Assembly: GCA_015183035.1 (NCBI GenBank)
Contig: JACZZP010000012.1
Location: 186,001 to 250,000, forward strand
From: Meloidogyne chitwoodi
Taxonomy: Eukaryota > Nematoda > Chromadorea > Rhabditida > Meloidogynidae
Direction of reading: 5' to 3'
Length of the DNA: 64,000 bases
The notes under the pieces are model-generated. The model worked only from the letters and a program-made list of their open reading frames with translations. It was not told where the DNA came from and made no database searches. Below, piece after piece: positions 48,201-59,230 of the stretch (positions are counted from its first letter, which is position 1; each line of letters begins with the position of its first letter). A program made the translations under genes and the position numbers.

Positions 48201-48430
48201 TCTCCAAAATAAACTAACAACTTTGCACTTAACCAAACTAATGCTTAGAGGGAAAGTTTATTTTCTGATTTTAAAATTAATTTTTTCCCCAACAGGAACA
48301 CAGCATAAATCATGTTAATTCAATAATGCTCTTCTCACGTTTTGATGTACTTCGACTAGAAAATATTTTTGGTTATAAAGCAACAGAAAAGCTTTTAAAG
48401 GGAGATAAAATACAAAATATTATTTTATAA
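45258..48430 (+). CDS. utp25: UTP25 (DEF/DIEXF) small-subunit processome factor
   Basis: Nucleolar component of the U3 snoRNA processome, needed for early pre-18S rRNA cleavage; a helicase-like protein without full ATPase motifs. Thirteen exons (45258-45433, 45517-45670, 45715-45888, 45931-46023, 46301-46543, 46589-46678, 46729-46869, 47116-47303, 47455-47533, 47579-47684, 47723-47906, 47951-48098, 48296-48430) give about 636 aa. A Lys-rich N-terminus comes first, then typical blocks [100 protein letters not shown] and [20 protein letters not shown]. Ends intact. Three introns contain tRNA-derived fragments on the opposite strand. Convergent with the ATOX1 gene. Confidence 0.9.
46146..46222 (-). 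repeat. tRNA-derived fragment in UTP25 intron 4
   Basis: Minus strand: TTTTAGTTAAGTGCATTG and B-box CGGGTTCGAACC. Similar to 48163-48243 and, in part, 47030-47075, all in introns of the same gene. Confidence 0.5.
47030..47075 (-). repeat. Partial tRNA-derived fragment in UTP25 intron 7
   Basis: Only the T-arm region survives: ACGGGTTCGAACCCGT, a perfect stem-loop, between exons 46729-46869 and 47116-47303. Confidence 0.45.
48163..48243 (-). repeat. tRNA-derived fragment in UTP25 intron 12
   Basis: Minus strand: TTTGGTTAAGTGCAAAG and B-box AGGTTCGAACCC. The layout matches the one at 46146. Confidence 0.5.
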
Positions 48431-48581
48431 ATTTTTTAAAAATGTTGAACTCTTTAAATATCATAAAAATAATTTAATTTAACACATTTCTACCCAATTT
48501 TTAATTTAAATATATACGATTTAAACATATTTATATAATATTTACACATTTTAAAAATTAAAATCTAAATTCCCCAAAAAA

Positions 48582-48893
48582 TTAAATCAATTTAACCTCC
48601 TTCCCAGTCTTTTTTAATATTTCCAATAGTTCTTCAGAAGATAATTCATCGCTTTCTATTTGAACTTGTTTTGCAGGCAGATCAATTTGAACGTTTGAAA
48701 CTTTGTCTGAAGGAAAAAATATTTAAAAAAAAAAGAAATTAAAAAATAAAAGAAACCTCCAAGTTTGCCTAGAACACGTTGTACTTGATTAGAACAGCCA
48801 GAACAAGTCATTTCAACGTTGAATTTGTGAACCTAAAAAATAATAATAAAAAAATGTTTAAAAAAAGGAAGCTTTTACCTTTTTAGTCGACAT
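48582..48893 (-). CDS. cuc-1: ATX1/ATOX1-type copper chaperone
   Basis: Small cytosolic protein that carries Cu(I) to P-type copper ATPases of the secretory pathway. Exons 48893-48879, 48832-48757 and 48706-48582 give 71 aa, the usual size. The metal-binding motif MTCSGCSNQV (MxCxxC) is intact and followed by VQRVLGKLG, VQIDLPAKQVQIESDELS, and LLEILKKTGKEVKL with the conserved Lys loop. The first exon has only five codons (MSTKK). It is convergent with UTP25 (about 150 bp apart) and divergent from the CDK2AP1 gene (about 410 bp). Confidence 0.94.
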
Positions 48894-49303
48894 TTTTTTC
48901 AATTTAAAAAATTACTCGGAAAAAGATTGAATAACAAAAATTATGTTTATTTGGTTACTTCCAACTGATAAAATTTAAAATCAACTTTTAAAATAAAAAT
49001 TGTCTAGACGATAAGAAATTAAATTTTCGTAAGAAAACCGTGTTGGAACGTGAATAAAAAAAAAGTAAAAAAAATCAAAAAAGTGCAGTTTTTGGCATTC
49101 TGTTTAAATTTTTTATTAAAATGACATTTTATCCCAAATAAATTTATTAGCAATTTTCCCTTTGGATTTAGTCTATTTTAATACAAGTTTATTGATTGAA
49201 AATTGATTGTATTTTCAATCCTACTTTTTTTCTTTTCGTCTTTTCCACGCACGCATAAATAAAATAAATAAACTATATATTTTATATTTAAAAATTGAGA
49301 AAA
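48894..49303. promoter_or_regulatory. Bidirectional spacer, ATOX1 and CDK2AP1
   Basis: 410 bp between divergent starts, so probably both promoters. A TATATATTTTATATTTA stretch at 49274-49290 lies just before the plus-strand start. Nothing more specific. Confidence 0.4.
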
Positions 49304-50701
49304 ATGGTTAAAGAAGAAAGGCAAGAACAGAGGAGGATGGAATGCGAGGAGGAGGAAGAAGAGGATAATAACGAAAAGTATAACATTAACTTAAATTTGT
49401 TGGTCGAAGAGCATGAAGAAGAAGAAGAAGAAGTAGAAAAGGAGGGGGAACAGCCATTATTGGTGGCGTTGTCGACAACAACAAACCACCAATTGAAAAG
49501 TGGCAATGATGAAAATGATGTAGTAGTAGTAAAAAAGGCAAAAAGTATTAATAGTAGTAGTAATGTGGGAGAAGCCCAAATAATAATAACCTCAACTGCC
49601 ACATCATCACCACCTCCATCATCATTTATTGACAAAGAAAAGACAAATATTAATATTGAAATTTGTCAAAGTCATTTAATGAGTAAACAACAAATAATTG
49701 AACAAAATATACAAGAAATAGAAATGTCAACAAGTAATGGGCAACAAAATGTAGCAATGTCGGCTTCAGGTTTAATAAAAATGTTTTTAAATTTGTTCAA
49801 GGTCAAGGACCTTGTTTTTGAAATTACTAGCTAAATCTGTCCAAAAAAATACAAAATTCCTCTATTATATTAGACTTTTGGTCTAAACTGTTTTTTATCA
49901 AAACCCCCGCTTCTCGGCTTCAAACTGGAATCGAAAATTTTAAATAATTTTCTTGGGTTTTCAAAATTTAATTTTCAATCAAAACCTTGACTATTTTTGG
50001 ATTTTTTCATTTTGTCACAATTTAAGGTTCACAACAATCTCAAAATGTCAACAATAATAACAATCATTTGCCTCAATATCAAGTAAACTCTCAAAATTTG
50101 ACTATTGGATCTGCTGCTTCACAAGGTTCACGTTATCACCAATTAGTGGCTTTGATTGATGAACTTGGAAAAGACATACGTTTGTTTAATTTTAAATTTA
50201 AGTAGGGGAGTTATAGGGACAGTTTCTTCGTTATTTATTAGTACGGGGCAAGGCATAGTCTTTTTTGTGCTTTTTGGATTTTTCTCGGAAAAGTCGAAAT
50301 CCGTTTACTTTTTTGTCACCAAAATTCCGCATTTTTTATCCGCAAGAAAAATATAGTTCTAACAAAATGTAATCTTTTCAGTTCTGTTTATTTTCTAAAT
50401 AATCCTGTGGGAACTATATTAAAATTTGCAGATAAAAATAAGCGGACGTTTTGTCGCATAATAATAAAACGAACTCTAATTGTAAGTGTCTTTAACTTTT
50501 AATGCCATAGAAATAAATAATTTTTGGTCAGAAAGTTCCAAAAAATTTAATTTAGGTCCAACATATAACGGCAATCGTAACTGCCAAGAACGTCTAAAAC
50601 GTGGAATAGTCCAGGCTCGTTTAATGGTCCGTGAGTGTATGGCTGAATTAGAAAAAAGTCGTCATCAACAAAATGCTGCTGTTGGCGTTGGAAATCAATA
50701 A
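49304..50701 (+). CDS. CDK2-associated protein 1/2 homologue (DOC-1, NuRD subunit)
   Basis: CDK2AP proteins are small subunits of the NuRD chromatin complex. Exons 49304-49769, 50027-50179 and 50556-50701 give about 254 aa. The C-terminal domain is clear: YHQLVALIDELGKDIRPTY, then ERLKRGIVQARLMVRECMAE. The last intron divides IR|PTY. The ~170-residue N-terminus is much longer than in vertebrate CDK2AP1 (about 115 aa in total) and is dominated by Glu runs, Ser/Asn stretches and a TATSSPPPSS segment. The start is the first in-frame ATG after a run of stops. It shares a promoter region with the copper chaperone gene. LIN-53 elsewhere in the window belongs to the same NuRD complex. Confidence 0.88.
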
Positions 50702-52387
50702 AAAGATTTTCATATAAATTTTTTTAAATTAATTTTGGACTAAAAAAACGCATTTTCTTTTTGTTTTCGACTTCTTAAAATAATAAAATTTTAATTTTTT
50801 AAAATCATTTTTTGACTACATTTGTAACGGGGATAAAGACACTTTAGGATTAAAAAAAATTTTTTCTCAAAAATTGACGCATAAATTTTTGAATTTTATA
50901 GCTCATTCGATTCAGCTCTTTAAGCTCTTTCGAATGATACAAAATTCATCAAATTTTCAGTGATGGAAATTTTTTTATCGAACTTTAAAATATACCTTCA
51001 CCAAAATTTTTAAATTTTCAAAAAATCATATCTCTCAAAGCCTCCTTTTTTGGTAGGTCTATCAAAGCTCATTCGAATCAGTATATTGAGCTCCTCAAAT
51101 GAAACAATATTTATGGAAAAAGATTCGGTAGAAATTTTTTTATAAAATTTCAAAATATTTATTTACCTAGTTTTTTTAATTTTTAAAAATTTTTTTCTCG
51201 AAAATGAATGAACGTTGAAAAGTCTATTAAATCTATTAGGGGTGAATAAATTTTTTAAATTGAAAAATTTTTTTATTCCAATGTTAAATTATACTGAATT
51301 TGATATCATTCGAAAGAGCTCGAAAAGCTGAATCAAATGAGCTATGAAATTCAAAAATCTAATGACTAGATTTCGAGAAACAGGTTCATGAACATAGAAA
51401 TATATTAGGGGTGAATAAATTTTTTAAATTGAAAAATTTTTTTATTCCAATGTTAAATTATACTGAATTTGGTACCATTCGAAAGAGCTTTAAAAGCTGT
51501 ATCGAATGAGTTATTTATTTAAAATTCTAACGAGTAAAATTCGAGAACCAGGTCCATGAACATTGGAATACATTGAGGGTGAATAAATTTTTTAAATTGA
51601 TGGGACTCTAAATCCCTCTATAAAAATATACTGAATTTGATATCATTCGAAAGAGCTCGAAAAGCTGAATCGAATGAGCTATGAAATTCAAAAATCTAAT
51701 GACTAGATTTCGAGAAACAGTGAAGAGCTCGATACACTGATTCGAATGAGCTATGAAAGACCTTCTAACGTTAATTCATTTTCGAAAAAAAAATTTTTTT
51801 AAATTTTATAAAAAAAATTCTACCGAATCTTTTTCCATAAATCTTGTTTCATTTCAAGAGCTCGATACACTGATTCAAATGAGCTGTATCGAATGGCAAT
51901 TTATTTAAAAATCTAATGATAGAATTCGAGAACCATGTTCATGAACATAGAAATTTTTTGTAGGTGAATAAATTATTTAAATTGATAAATTTTATGGATC
52001 TTCTGTTAGAAATTTTTTTTTAAATTTAAAATAAAATTTTTTCAATGTTATTAAATTTTTAAAAAATATTTGAATAAGATTATTTAATTTATATTTTTTT
52101 CATTCCTAAAAGATTTTGATGCAATTAATTGAAATTAAATATATAAAATTAACAAATAAATTTATTAATTTTTTTTACAATTTTTAAATGATTCATAAAT
52201 TTGTGCTTTTTATAAATAAAATTAAAAATAAATATATTTAATTATGTCATGCATAATTAAATTTTAAATTCATTTTTACATTTATTTTTAATAAAAAAAT
52301 AATTTTTAGTTTATTAAATAAATTATTCATTTTTTATATTAATTATTTATTTTAAATTAAAAAATTTTTTTTTAGAAAATTAAAAAA
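50702..52387. repeat. Tandem and dispersed repeat region
   Basis: Units of about 170 bp beginning GGGGTGAATAAATTTTTTAA and containing ATCATTCGAAAGAGCTCGAA start near 51235, 51405 and 51575, with a weaker one near 51958. Before them (50900-51180) are related CATTCGATTCAGCTC segments. Similar motifs occur at 20.3, 58.7 and 63.2 kb. The last 350 bp before 52388 are plain AT-rich sequence. No gene is seen. Confidence 0.65.
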
Positions 52388-55300
52388 ATGATTATAAAAG
52401 AGAAAAATGCTTTTTATAAATTTTTAAATTATTTTAATGTTCTCCTACTTTTAATAAATATTTTAAATGTTCAGGGGTAAGTAAAAACAACCAAAATTTA
52501 AAAAATAAATTTTAAAAAATTTTATTAAAAAAATATAAAAATATACCAGCAGAGTATTTTGGCATGAGGACACTTGGGCGTTTACAAATTAATATTTTAT
52601 TTTAATAAACGAAGCATTTTTCCGTACTTTATTATTAAAAATCAGCCTTTTCTGAAATCATAAAAAAATTAAAATCCGCGACAAAATGTCCTCCCGCCCA
52701 ACCGGCCACTTCTAAGTGGTCGCTATTAACCAATATTAATTACTTTTTTAGTATATTTTTCCCTGAAAAAATCAAACATTATTCAATCCCTTATTTAAAC
52801 ACTGACCAATGCATGCTACGACAGGGTCAACGCGAACATGGTTCTTATGGTTTGGTATTTAAAATAGGAGATGACATTTTGTGTGATAAGTGAATTTATT
52901 AAATTATTTTAAAAATCAAAAATTTATTTTTCAGATTTTTAATATGTTACCCAAGCCAGTTAAATGGCAAAAACAATTTTAATGGAACAAGAACTTCATT
53001 TCCTTACAGACTTGACCACAGAAAAGTATTTTTTTAATTTTAAAAAAATTTTAAAATTTAAAAAGAATGAAGTAACCAAAGGATGCGAAGGAAGCCGTAA
53101 AATATTTTGCGGTGAAGAAAAAAATAAAATAAAGTGTTCTACTGGCCAACCAGGGTCATTTCTTTGGCATGGGATTATGCTCACAACAGAATATTTGTAT
53201 CAAGAGTCTATAATTTCTACAAAAATTTCTTTGTCTTTTACCAACAAAGAGTTTGTTTTTTAAATTTATTTTTAAAAATAATTAATTTATAGATATCATT
53301 TAAAAAATATAACTAAATTTAATATTGAATTTGGCCGGAAAAAAGACATTTTTACACGTTTAGTATATCCAACAGATGAAGGTAATGTTTTTAATTAATT
53401 AAATTTAATTAAAATTTTCTTACAAAATGGTACACGAAATTGCACGACATTTCGTCATTACAGCAAAAAATAGTGTGCTCGGGTAAATGAAATGTTATTT
53501 TTTTGCCGTAATGACGAAATGTCGTGCAATTTCGTGTAACAAAATGTAGGGGACGCGAAATTAATCTGTTTAGGTATCCATCCCATTTATTCGCAAGAAA
53601 ATATTTTATGACGAAAAATGAAAACATTTTCTTGCGAATAAATGGGGTGGATACCTAAAATAAAATAAAAAAGTTGCTAATAAATTATTAATTTTTTTTG
53701 AACTTTTAACAATAAATTAAAAAAAAATAAAAATGTTCCAAATTTTAGGCAATAAATATATTCAAATAAATATTCATGAAGAATTAATATTATTTTCTCC
53801 TTTAAAATTAACTGATAATCAACTTAAAAATGAATATTTATCCAAAGTGGACAAAGGTGTTTATTTAAATAAATATGCTGGTCTGTGGACTCTTGGAATG
53901 GATTTATTACCTTCTAGAGCTCAAAGATATTTACATTTGTTTGTTTCTAGAGGGTGTTATTGTGCAGTAAAAGCTTGGGTAATTTATTATAAAAATGGGG
54001 TTTTCCAGCTTTTTCAAATCGTGGCCAGTTTTACAATTTTTTCTGGGACTCTAATAGGTTGTACGCAGTGAGGGAAAGTTACAGTTTCGGAACTGGAACT
54101 ATGGAACTACCAAATTTTTGGAACTGAAATTTGTTCCGGAACTAGAACTGGTCCTTAACTTTCCTCACCTCACAATATTTCCGGAACTGGAACAATAAAA
54201 ATAAAAAATGCAGTTCCGGAACTGGAACTAGTTCCGTGGAAATTTTGGAACTTTCCCATTGGTTGTACGGACCAGCAAAATCATATTTTAGTGATCCCGC
54301 GTAGGAATTATTTTTAAAAACCGATACAACTAACGGGAACAATTCCAAATCAAAAAAAGTCGGAATTTCGTGAGCAGAATCCCGACCGGGAACTCTCCCG
54401 CGCTTGTCTCTACTGTAACACAATTATTTATAATTTAATTAAAAAATTATAAATTTAGTTCAAAACGCCAATTCCAACTGATCCATTAATTCAAGTTAGA
54501 GAAATTCAAATACCTCCAGAATATAAAAAAAAACAACATGTAATCTCTACCAAAGAATGTTCAAAAAGATTTACCAATAACAAAGAATATTCTTTGGGAA
54601 ATATAAAAAATGGAGAAAAACTAGTTGAATTTAAATTGGTAACTAGTCTTAAAGGCCTTTTTGCTAAAATTGAATTATTTGATGATAACAATAATATTCT
54701 TCTTAAAATTGATTTTAATGCAAAACTGCTTGAATTTCATGAATTTGGGGTAAATTTTGAAAAAACGAAAAATTGTGTTTGAAGGTCCATATTCCGATTT
54801 ATGTGTCAATCGTAAGAGCTAGGCGAAATGAGTCGAAAGACTCCTAAATTATTTACTCACTTCAAATTTGAGCAGAGCTACAGACATTTGAAAATCGAAA
54901 AAGCATAGGGGGGAGTAAGCTCCTCTAAGTGATTACTGCGGCTGCTCACAAGATAATTGTTTAAATCCTGAAAATTTTCATTTTGTCAATGTTTTAGTGC
55001 TTTTTTCGAATAAAATAAATATTGTACAGATCAGAATCTGGGTCCTCAAACACAATTTTACCAAAAAAAATTAAAATTTAATTTAAAGGATCAATTATTT
55101 CAAGTTGAAGAATTTAAAGATAAAATATTAACAAAGGAAAAAAATATTACAATAAAAATACTTTTAAATAAATATTTTATAATAACTAAACTTGAAATTA
55201 ATGACGAAGAGTACTTTCATAAATTTCTTCCCGCACCTTGGTGGAAAATTAAATTATTAGGCAAAGAATTTGAAACTTTTAATTTGAGAATTAATGGCTA

Positions 55301-58300
55301 TCTAATTACTTATACTCCAATATTTGTTCGAACAGTTAATAAAGATGATTATACGGTAAAATTATTTAATTAAAAAAAATTATTTCGAAAATTATATAAG
55401 GGTGAGAATTTTATATTATTGAGGTTACTGTATTTACTAAAATTTATTCCCCCAGCGGCTCTATTTTTCAATCATCCTCCAAAACGGTCTTATTTCAAGA
55501 CGAAATCTATTTCAGGGGAGGCTTTATTTTAGCAAAAACGGTATATCGTATTTCCTCTGCTTTATTTTATCAAATATGGTATACTGTATTACCTCTAATA
55601 CAAGCGCATGCGCTTGTATTTTTCAAATTCTTCGTAGGGTGCGCTTCTAATAGGCGTGCGCTTGTATTAGAGGAACTACGGTATATATTAATTTTTTAGT
55701 TGGAGGGTGTAATGGATTATATTAAAAAAATGCCATATTCGTTTAACATTGATGAATTTATTGAAGGAAATTCTTCCTTTGAGTTTAGCTGTATAATTAA
55801 TAATAATGCTAAAGGATTTTATATAAAATTACTTAAAGATGTAGAACAAATAAATAAATATGGTAAAATTTTATTTATTTAAAAATGTTTTATTGTGTTC
55901 GTCCCCGTTCCCCGTTGGACTTTTGACTCAAAAAAATTACAAAACGGTCCCTGCCCCCGTCAATTGATTATCTCCCTCCATCCCTCGAAACATTTCTCGT
56001 CCCTGTTCCCCGTTAAAACTCTGCCCGCCATACGGGGACGAACCCTAATATTTAAAAATAATTTTAAGTTGGAAAAACTATATTTGGATTGGAAGTAAAT
56101 TTTACAAAAAATAAAATTGTTACTTATACTGTAAGTTTCAAGTATTTTTATTTGGTTGGATGAGGGTTTTACTCAAATTTAAATTTTTAAAAAATTTAAA
56201 ATAAATTTTTTAGGACTTTAATATTACTAACTCTACTAAAAATACAATATTTAAAAATGGTCATCCTTTTGTGTGTAAAATATCTTTAAATAAATTTGAA
56301 GATTCGACTAATATTAGTGTTATAGTTAATGGAGTATATTTGAAGAAGAATGAAATAAAAACAGATTTGCCAATTTGGATGATAAATCTTATTTCCGTGA
56401 GAATTTATTTTAATATTTAAATTTAAACTCAAAGTTTTTTCGGGTACACCCCGATCTACCGCAAGGCCGGTTTATCGCAGGGCTATAACTTCATCTATAA
56501 ATTTAGAATATTGTGGAATTTGGTACCATTCGATTTGTCTTGACGAGTTGCTTATAATGGTACCAAATGCCGCAAGATTCTATATTTATTGATGAAGTTA
56601 TAGCCCTGCGGTAAACCGGCCTTGCAGTAAATTGGCGTCTGCTCCCGGTTTGTCAAATATTTTAAAAATAGGATTAAATAATAAAACCTCTATTTAGCTT
56701 TCTGTTAGTCCCAGTTTAGTTTATTAATTAAAAATAAAAGTATATTAATTCACACTAAATTTTTGGCACTGAAATGGGGGGTGGGGCAAGAACAGAAAAG
56801 TCTTAGGGTTGTTGTTGTTGATTTATTCATAATCTAAACCGAAGCTTTTCGGTTATCCGAACGTCTTTAATAATTTAAATTTTTAATGTAAAAGAAATTA
56901 ATTTTTTAAATTTAGATTGGTGGAGATATTCAATTAATTGATTATAACGAAGATCTTGGTCAACCAAGACCACCACCATTTTATAAATTTAAAAAACAAA
57001 TAGAAATGCAAAGTTCAAAGTTTTTTATTTGTTTTGAGGCAAATATTCCTAAAGCGACAGCTATGAAACAACGAAATGGCTTTGAAATAAACTTATTACA
57101 CGATACGAATGAATTTTATAAAGATTGTAAGAAATTATATTTTTGTAACAAATATTTTACTTTTATTTAATAGTTGGAGCTACTGTGTTACAGCTAAAAT
57201 TTACATTTGACCTTGATTTGAAAGTTCCACTTAATAAAGGAAGAGAAGGAAAAGGCCAAGAGGAACGACGTATTAATCAGACAGTAAAAGGGAAAATAAA
57301 TCCGGAAAGAAAAAAAATAATTCAAGAACAGATTGAAGGAAATAGAAGTAATTCGAGAAGTACAAGTAATAAAAGTCATGCACAAGTTGAACAAAAAATT
57401 CAAGAAAAATATACTAGCAATTCACTTCTATACATAAACAGCTTTGCACATAACAACACAAAGCAACAAGAAAACGAGAAAGTGCACAGAAATCCGATTG
57501 GACAGACTGGTGTGTCAATAGTTGTGATAATTGTTGCTAAGGAGAATTTATTCCAAATAAGCATTAATGGAGGAAAAGAAAAGATTACATATAATTCTAC
57601 ATTTCCTCATTGGGCTGTAAATTATTTAATGGCAAGTCAATTAATTTTTATTTAAATACTATCGAAGAAGGACACCCTTAGACGTTCTTCGATAGCAAAA
57701 ACATACATAGATAAAAAACTTAAACATACTTATGAACATTTTCAAAAACACATAACTCAAGAAAACTTAAAAACAAACGTAACCAAATAATTATTCCAAA
57801 CATTTCTTAAAACAATAAAAACACCAAACATTAACAAAAACAATTGTTTAAAACATCGCCAACAAAAACATTACCAAACATAAACTCTAACATAATTAAA
57901 ATATTTCCAAACAAAACAGTAAACAATTCAAGTTTATTTATAGATTACCGGTAGTATTACTGATGTTGTTTTTGGTGATGATAATAAGGCGAAAAGGTGT
58001 AAGAAACTTAAGCCTTTTATACCTGAAAATTCATTTAAAATACCAAGAAAATTGATAAAAGAAGATAAAATAATGATTTTTGGAGAAATCATTAATCCAA
58101 ATTCATCAGTATCTATTGATTTTCTATATGGAGCTTTTAAATTTAACAAACAAGGTTTTTTGATAGTTTATATGTTCTTAATTTCTCTATTATTTCTAGT
58201 TGGAGCCACAATGTTGAATATGAATATTTCTATAAATTGTACATGTCTTAATTCTTTTGTTGTAAGTATTTATTTGTTAATTATCACAAAAATTTTTTAA

Positions 58301-58564
58301 AAACTACAGGGTGGGAAATGGCTTAAAAACAATACTGGTCAATGCAATGGCACTAAAGAACATTGTATGAACCATCAAAATTTGCCTGTTGGACAAGAAA
58401 TTATGTTAAATATATATCTTATTAATGAAACAACAATAAGATCTGTAATTATAACTGAGGAAAGCATGATTGATTTTTTTTATAATTTGCCAATGCATTT
58501 TAGTTTAATACAATACGTTTCTGCAACAAATTTTAATTTTACTAAAACTATTTTAATAGAATAA
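52388..58564 (+). CDS. Large secreted galectin-domain protein, copy C
   Basis: Sixteen exons fit by phase: 52388-52476, 52752-52889, 52935-53025, 53066-53250, 53293-53381, 53749-53978, 54459-54749, 55089-55355, 55700-55862, 56069-56130, 56214-56396, 56916-57126, 57174-57631, 57944-58154, 58200-58261 and 58310-58564, about 994 aa. It opens with a signal peptide (FNVLLLLINILNVQG). The N-terminal Cys-rich block is NTDQCMLRQGQ, LICYPSQL, TGQPGSFLWHGI, LNKYAGLWTLGMDLLP, RGCYCAV. Galectin-like units include NGVYLKKNEIKTDLPIW and FQISINGGKEKI...PHWAVNYLM. This copy has an insert of about 60 charged residues (EERRINQTVKGKINPERKK) within that unit. The intron after 57631 uses a GCAAGT donor. Best-preserved complete copy on the plus strand. 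Confidence 0.78.
53420..53548. mobile_element. Palindromic MITE in copy C intron
   Basis: About 35-nt arms (ACGAAATTGCACGACATTTC and complement) around a short loop. It sits about 25 bp before another MITE in the same intron (53382-53748). Confidence 0.75.
53573..53656. mobile_element. TAGGTATCCATCCC MITE, copy 3
   Basis: Ends TAGGTATCCATCCCATTTAT and its near complement ATGGGGTGGATACCTA, with ATTCGCAAGAAAATATTTTA inside; same family as 42712 and 43904. Confidence 0.75.
54066..54261. mobile_element. 196-bp GGAACT-rich hAT-like MITE with 8-bp duplication
   Basis: Starts CAGTGAGGGAAAGTT and ends AACTTTCCCATTG. GTTGTACG flanks it (54058-54065 and 54262-54269). In the copy C intron 53979-54458. 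Confidence 0.83.
54870..54960. repeat. Foldback-core fragment in copy C intron
   Basis: GCATAGGGGGGAGTAAGCTC followed by GTGATTACTGCGGCTGCTC, as in the elements at 5583 and 30135. Confidence 0.55.
55400..55695. repeat. Repetitive intron segment with TAATACAAGCGCATGCGC palindrome
   Basis: ACGGTATA and CTCTAATACAAGCGCATGCG occur with their complements at 55595-55685, giving a partly inverted structure in a copy C intron. Ends are not defined. Confidence 0.4.
55890..56052. mobile_element. CCCCGTTCC MITE, degraded
   Basis: GTTCGTCCCCGTTCC at the left and GGGGACGAACCCTA at the right are inverted; related to the 76-bp element at 39093. In copy C intron 55863-56068. Confidence 0.6.
56445..56645. 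mobile_element. Palindromic MITE in copy C intron
   Basis: About 40-nt arms, GGCCGGTTTATCGCAGGGCT and its complement, bracket TATAACTTCATC... sequence in intron 56397-56915. Confidence 0.7.
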
Positions 58565-59230
58565 ATTCATAATGTTTTATTCAGTGTTACGTCCGCATTC
58601 GAATGATACAATTAATCGTTAAAAACTGCCCGTGGAAAAAGTTGAAAAATTTGAAATATTCTTCACCCTATGTTTTTTAAATATTCAAAAAATTTTATCT
58701 CAATTTTTACTCGACGGATTTTTTTAATTTTTGGATATTTGATTCAGCTTTTCAAGCTCTTTCGAATGATATCTTATTTAGCCGAATCTGACAGAAATTT
58801 ACAAAATTTCTTTAACTCAAAATATTCATTTCCCCCTAATAGAATTATCAAAATTTTATATTAAAACAGAACATTCAAAAGTTTTAATTTTTTAAATTAA
58901 TTTTGTGACAAAACGCATTTTATTTTATATTTTAAAATAGGTAATAAATTTTGTATTTTTTATTTGACAAGGGGTACTGTATATTACCATCCAAATTAAT
59001 TTTTGTGTTTTAGGCATAAATTGTACATATAATTTTTTTTAGTAATTTTTTATTAATTTAATTAATTTCATTTAAATTATTTTCGTTGCATATATATGTA
59101 ACTAGTCATACCACATAATAAATATAATTAATTTATTCAAAAATAAATTAATCACCATAAAATATTTTTAAATTAATTAAAATAATTTTATTTTATATTA
59201 TAATTTAATATTTTTTAATTTAAACAAAAA
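58565..59230. other. Spacer between copies C and D
   Basis: AT-rich; about 58735-58790 repeats the TTCGAATGATATC / AGCTCTTTCGAA motif seen at 51 kb. No gene. Confidence 0.5.

Noticed and set aside
49288..49635. Minus-strand Ser/Leu-rich open frame
   Set aside because: Antisense shadow of the Glu-rich N-terminus of the CDK2AP1-like protein.
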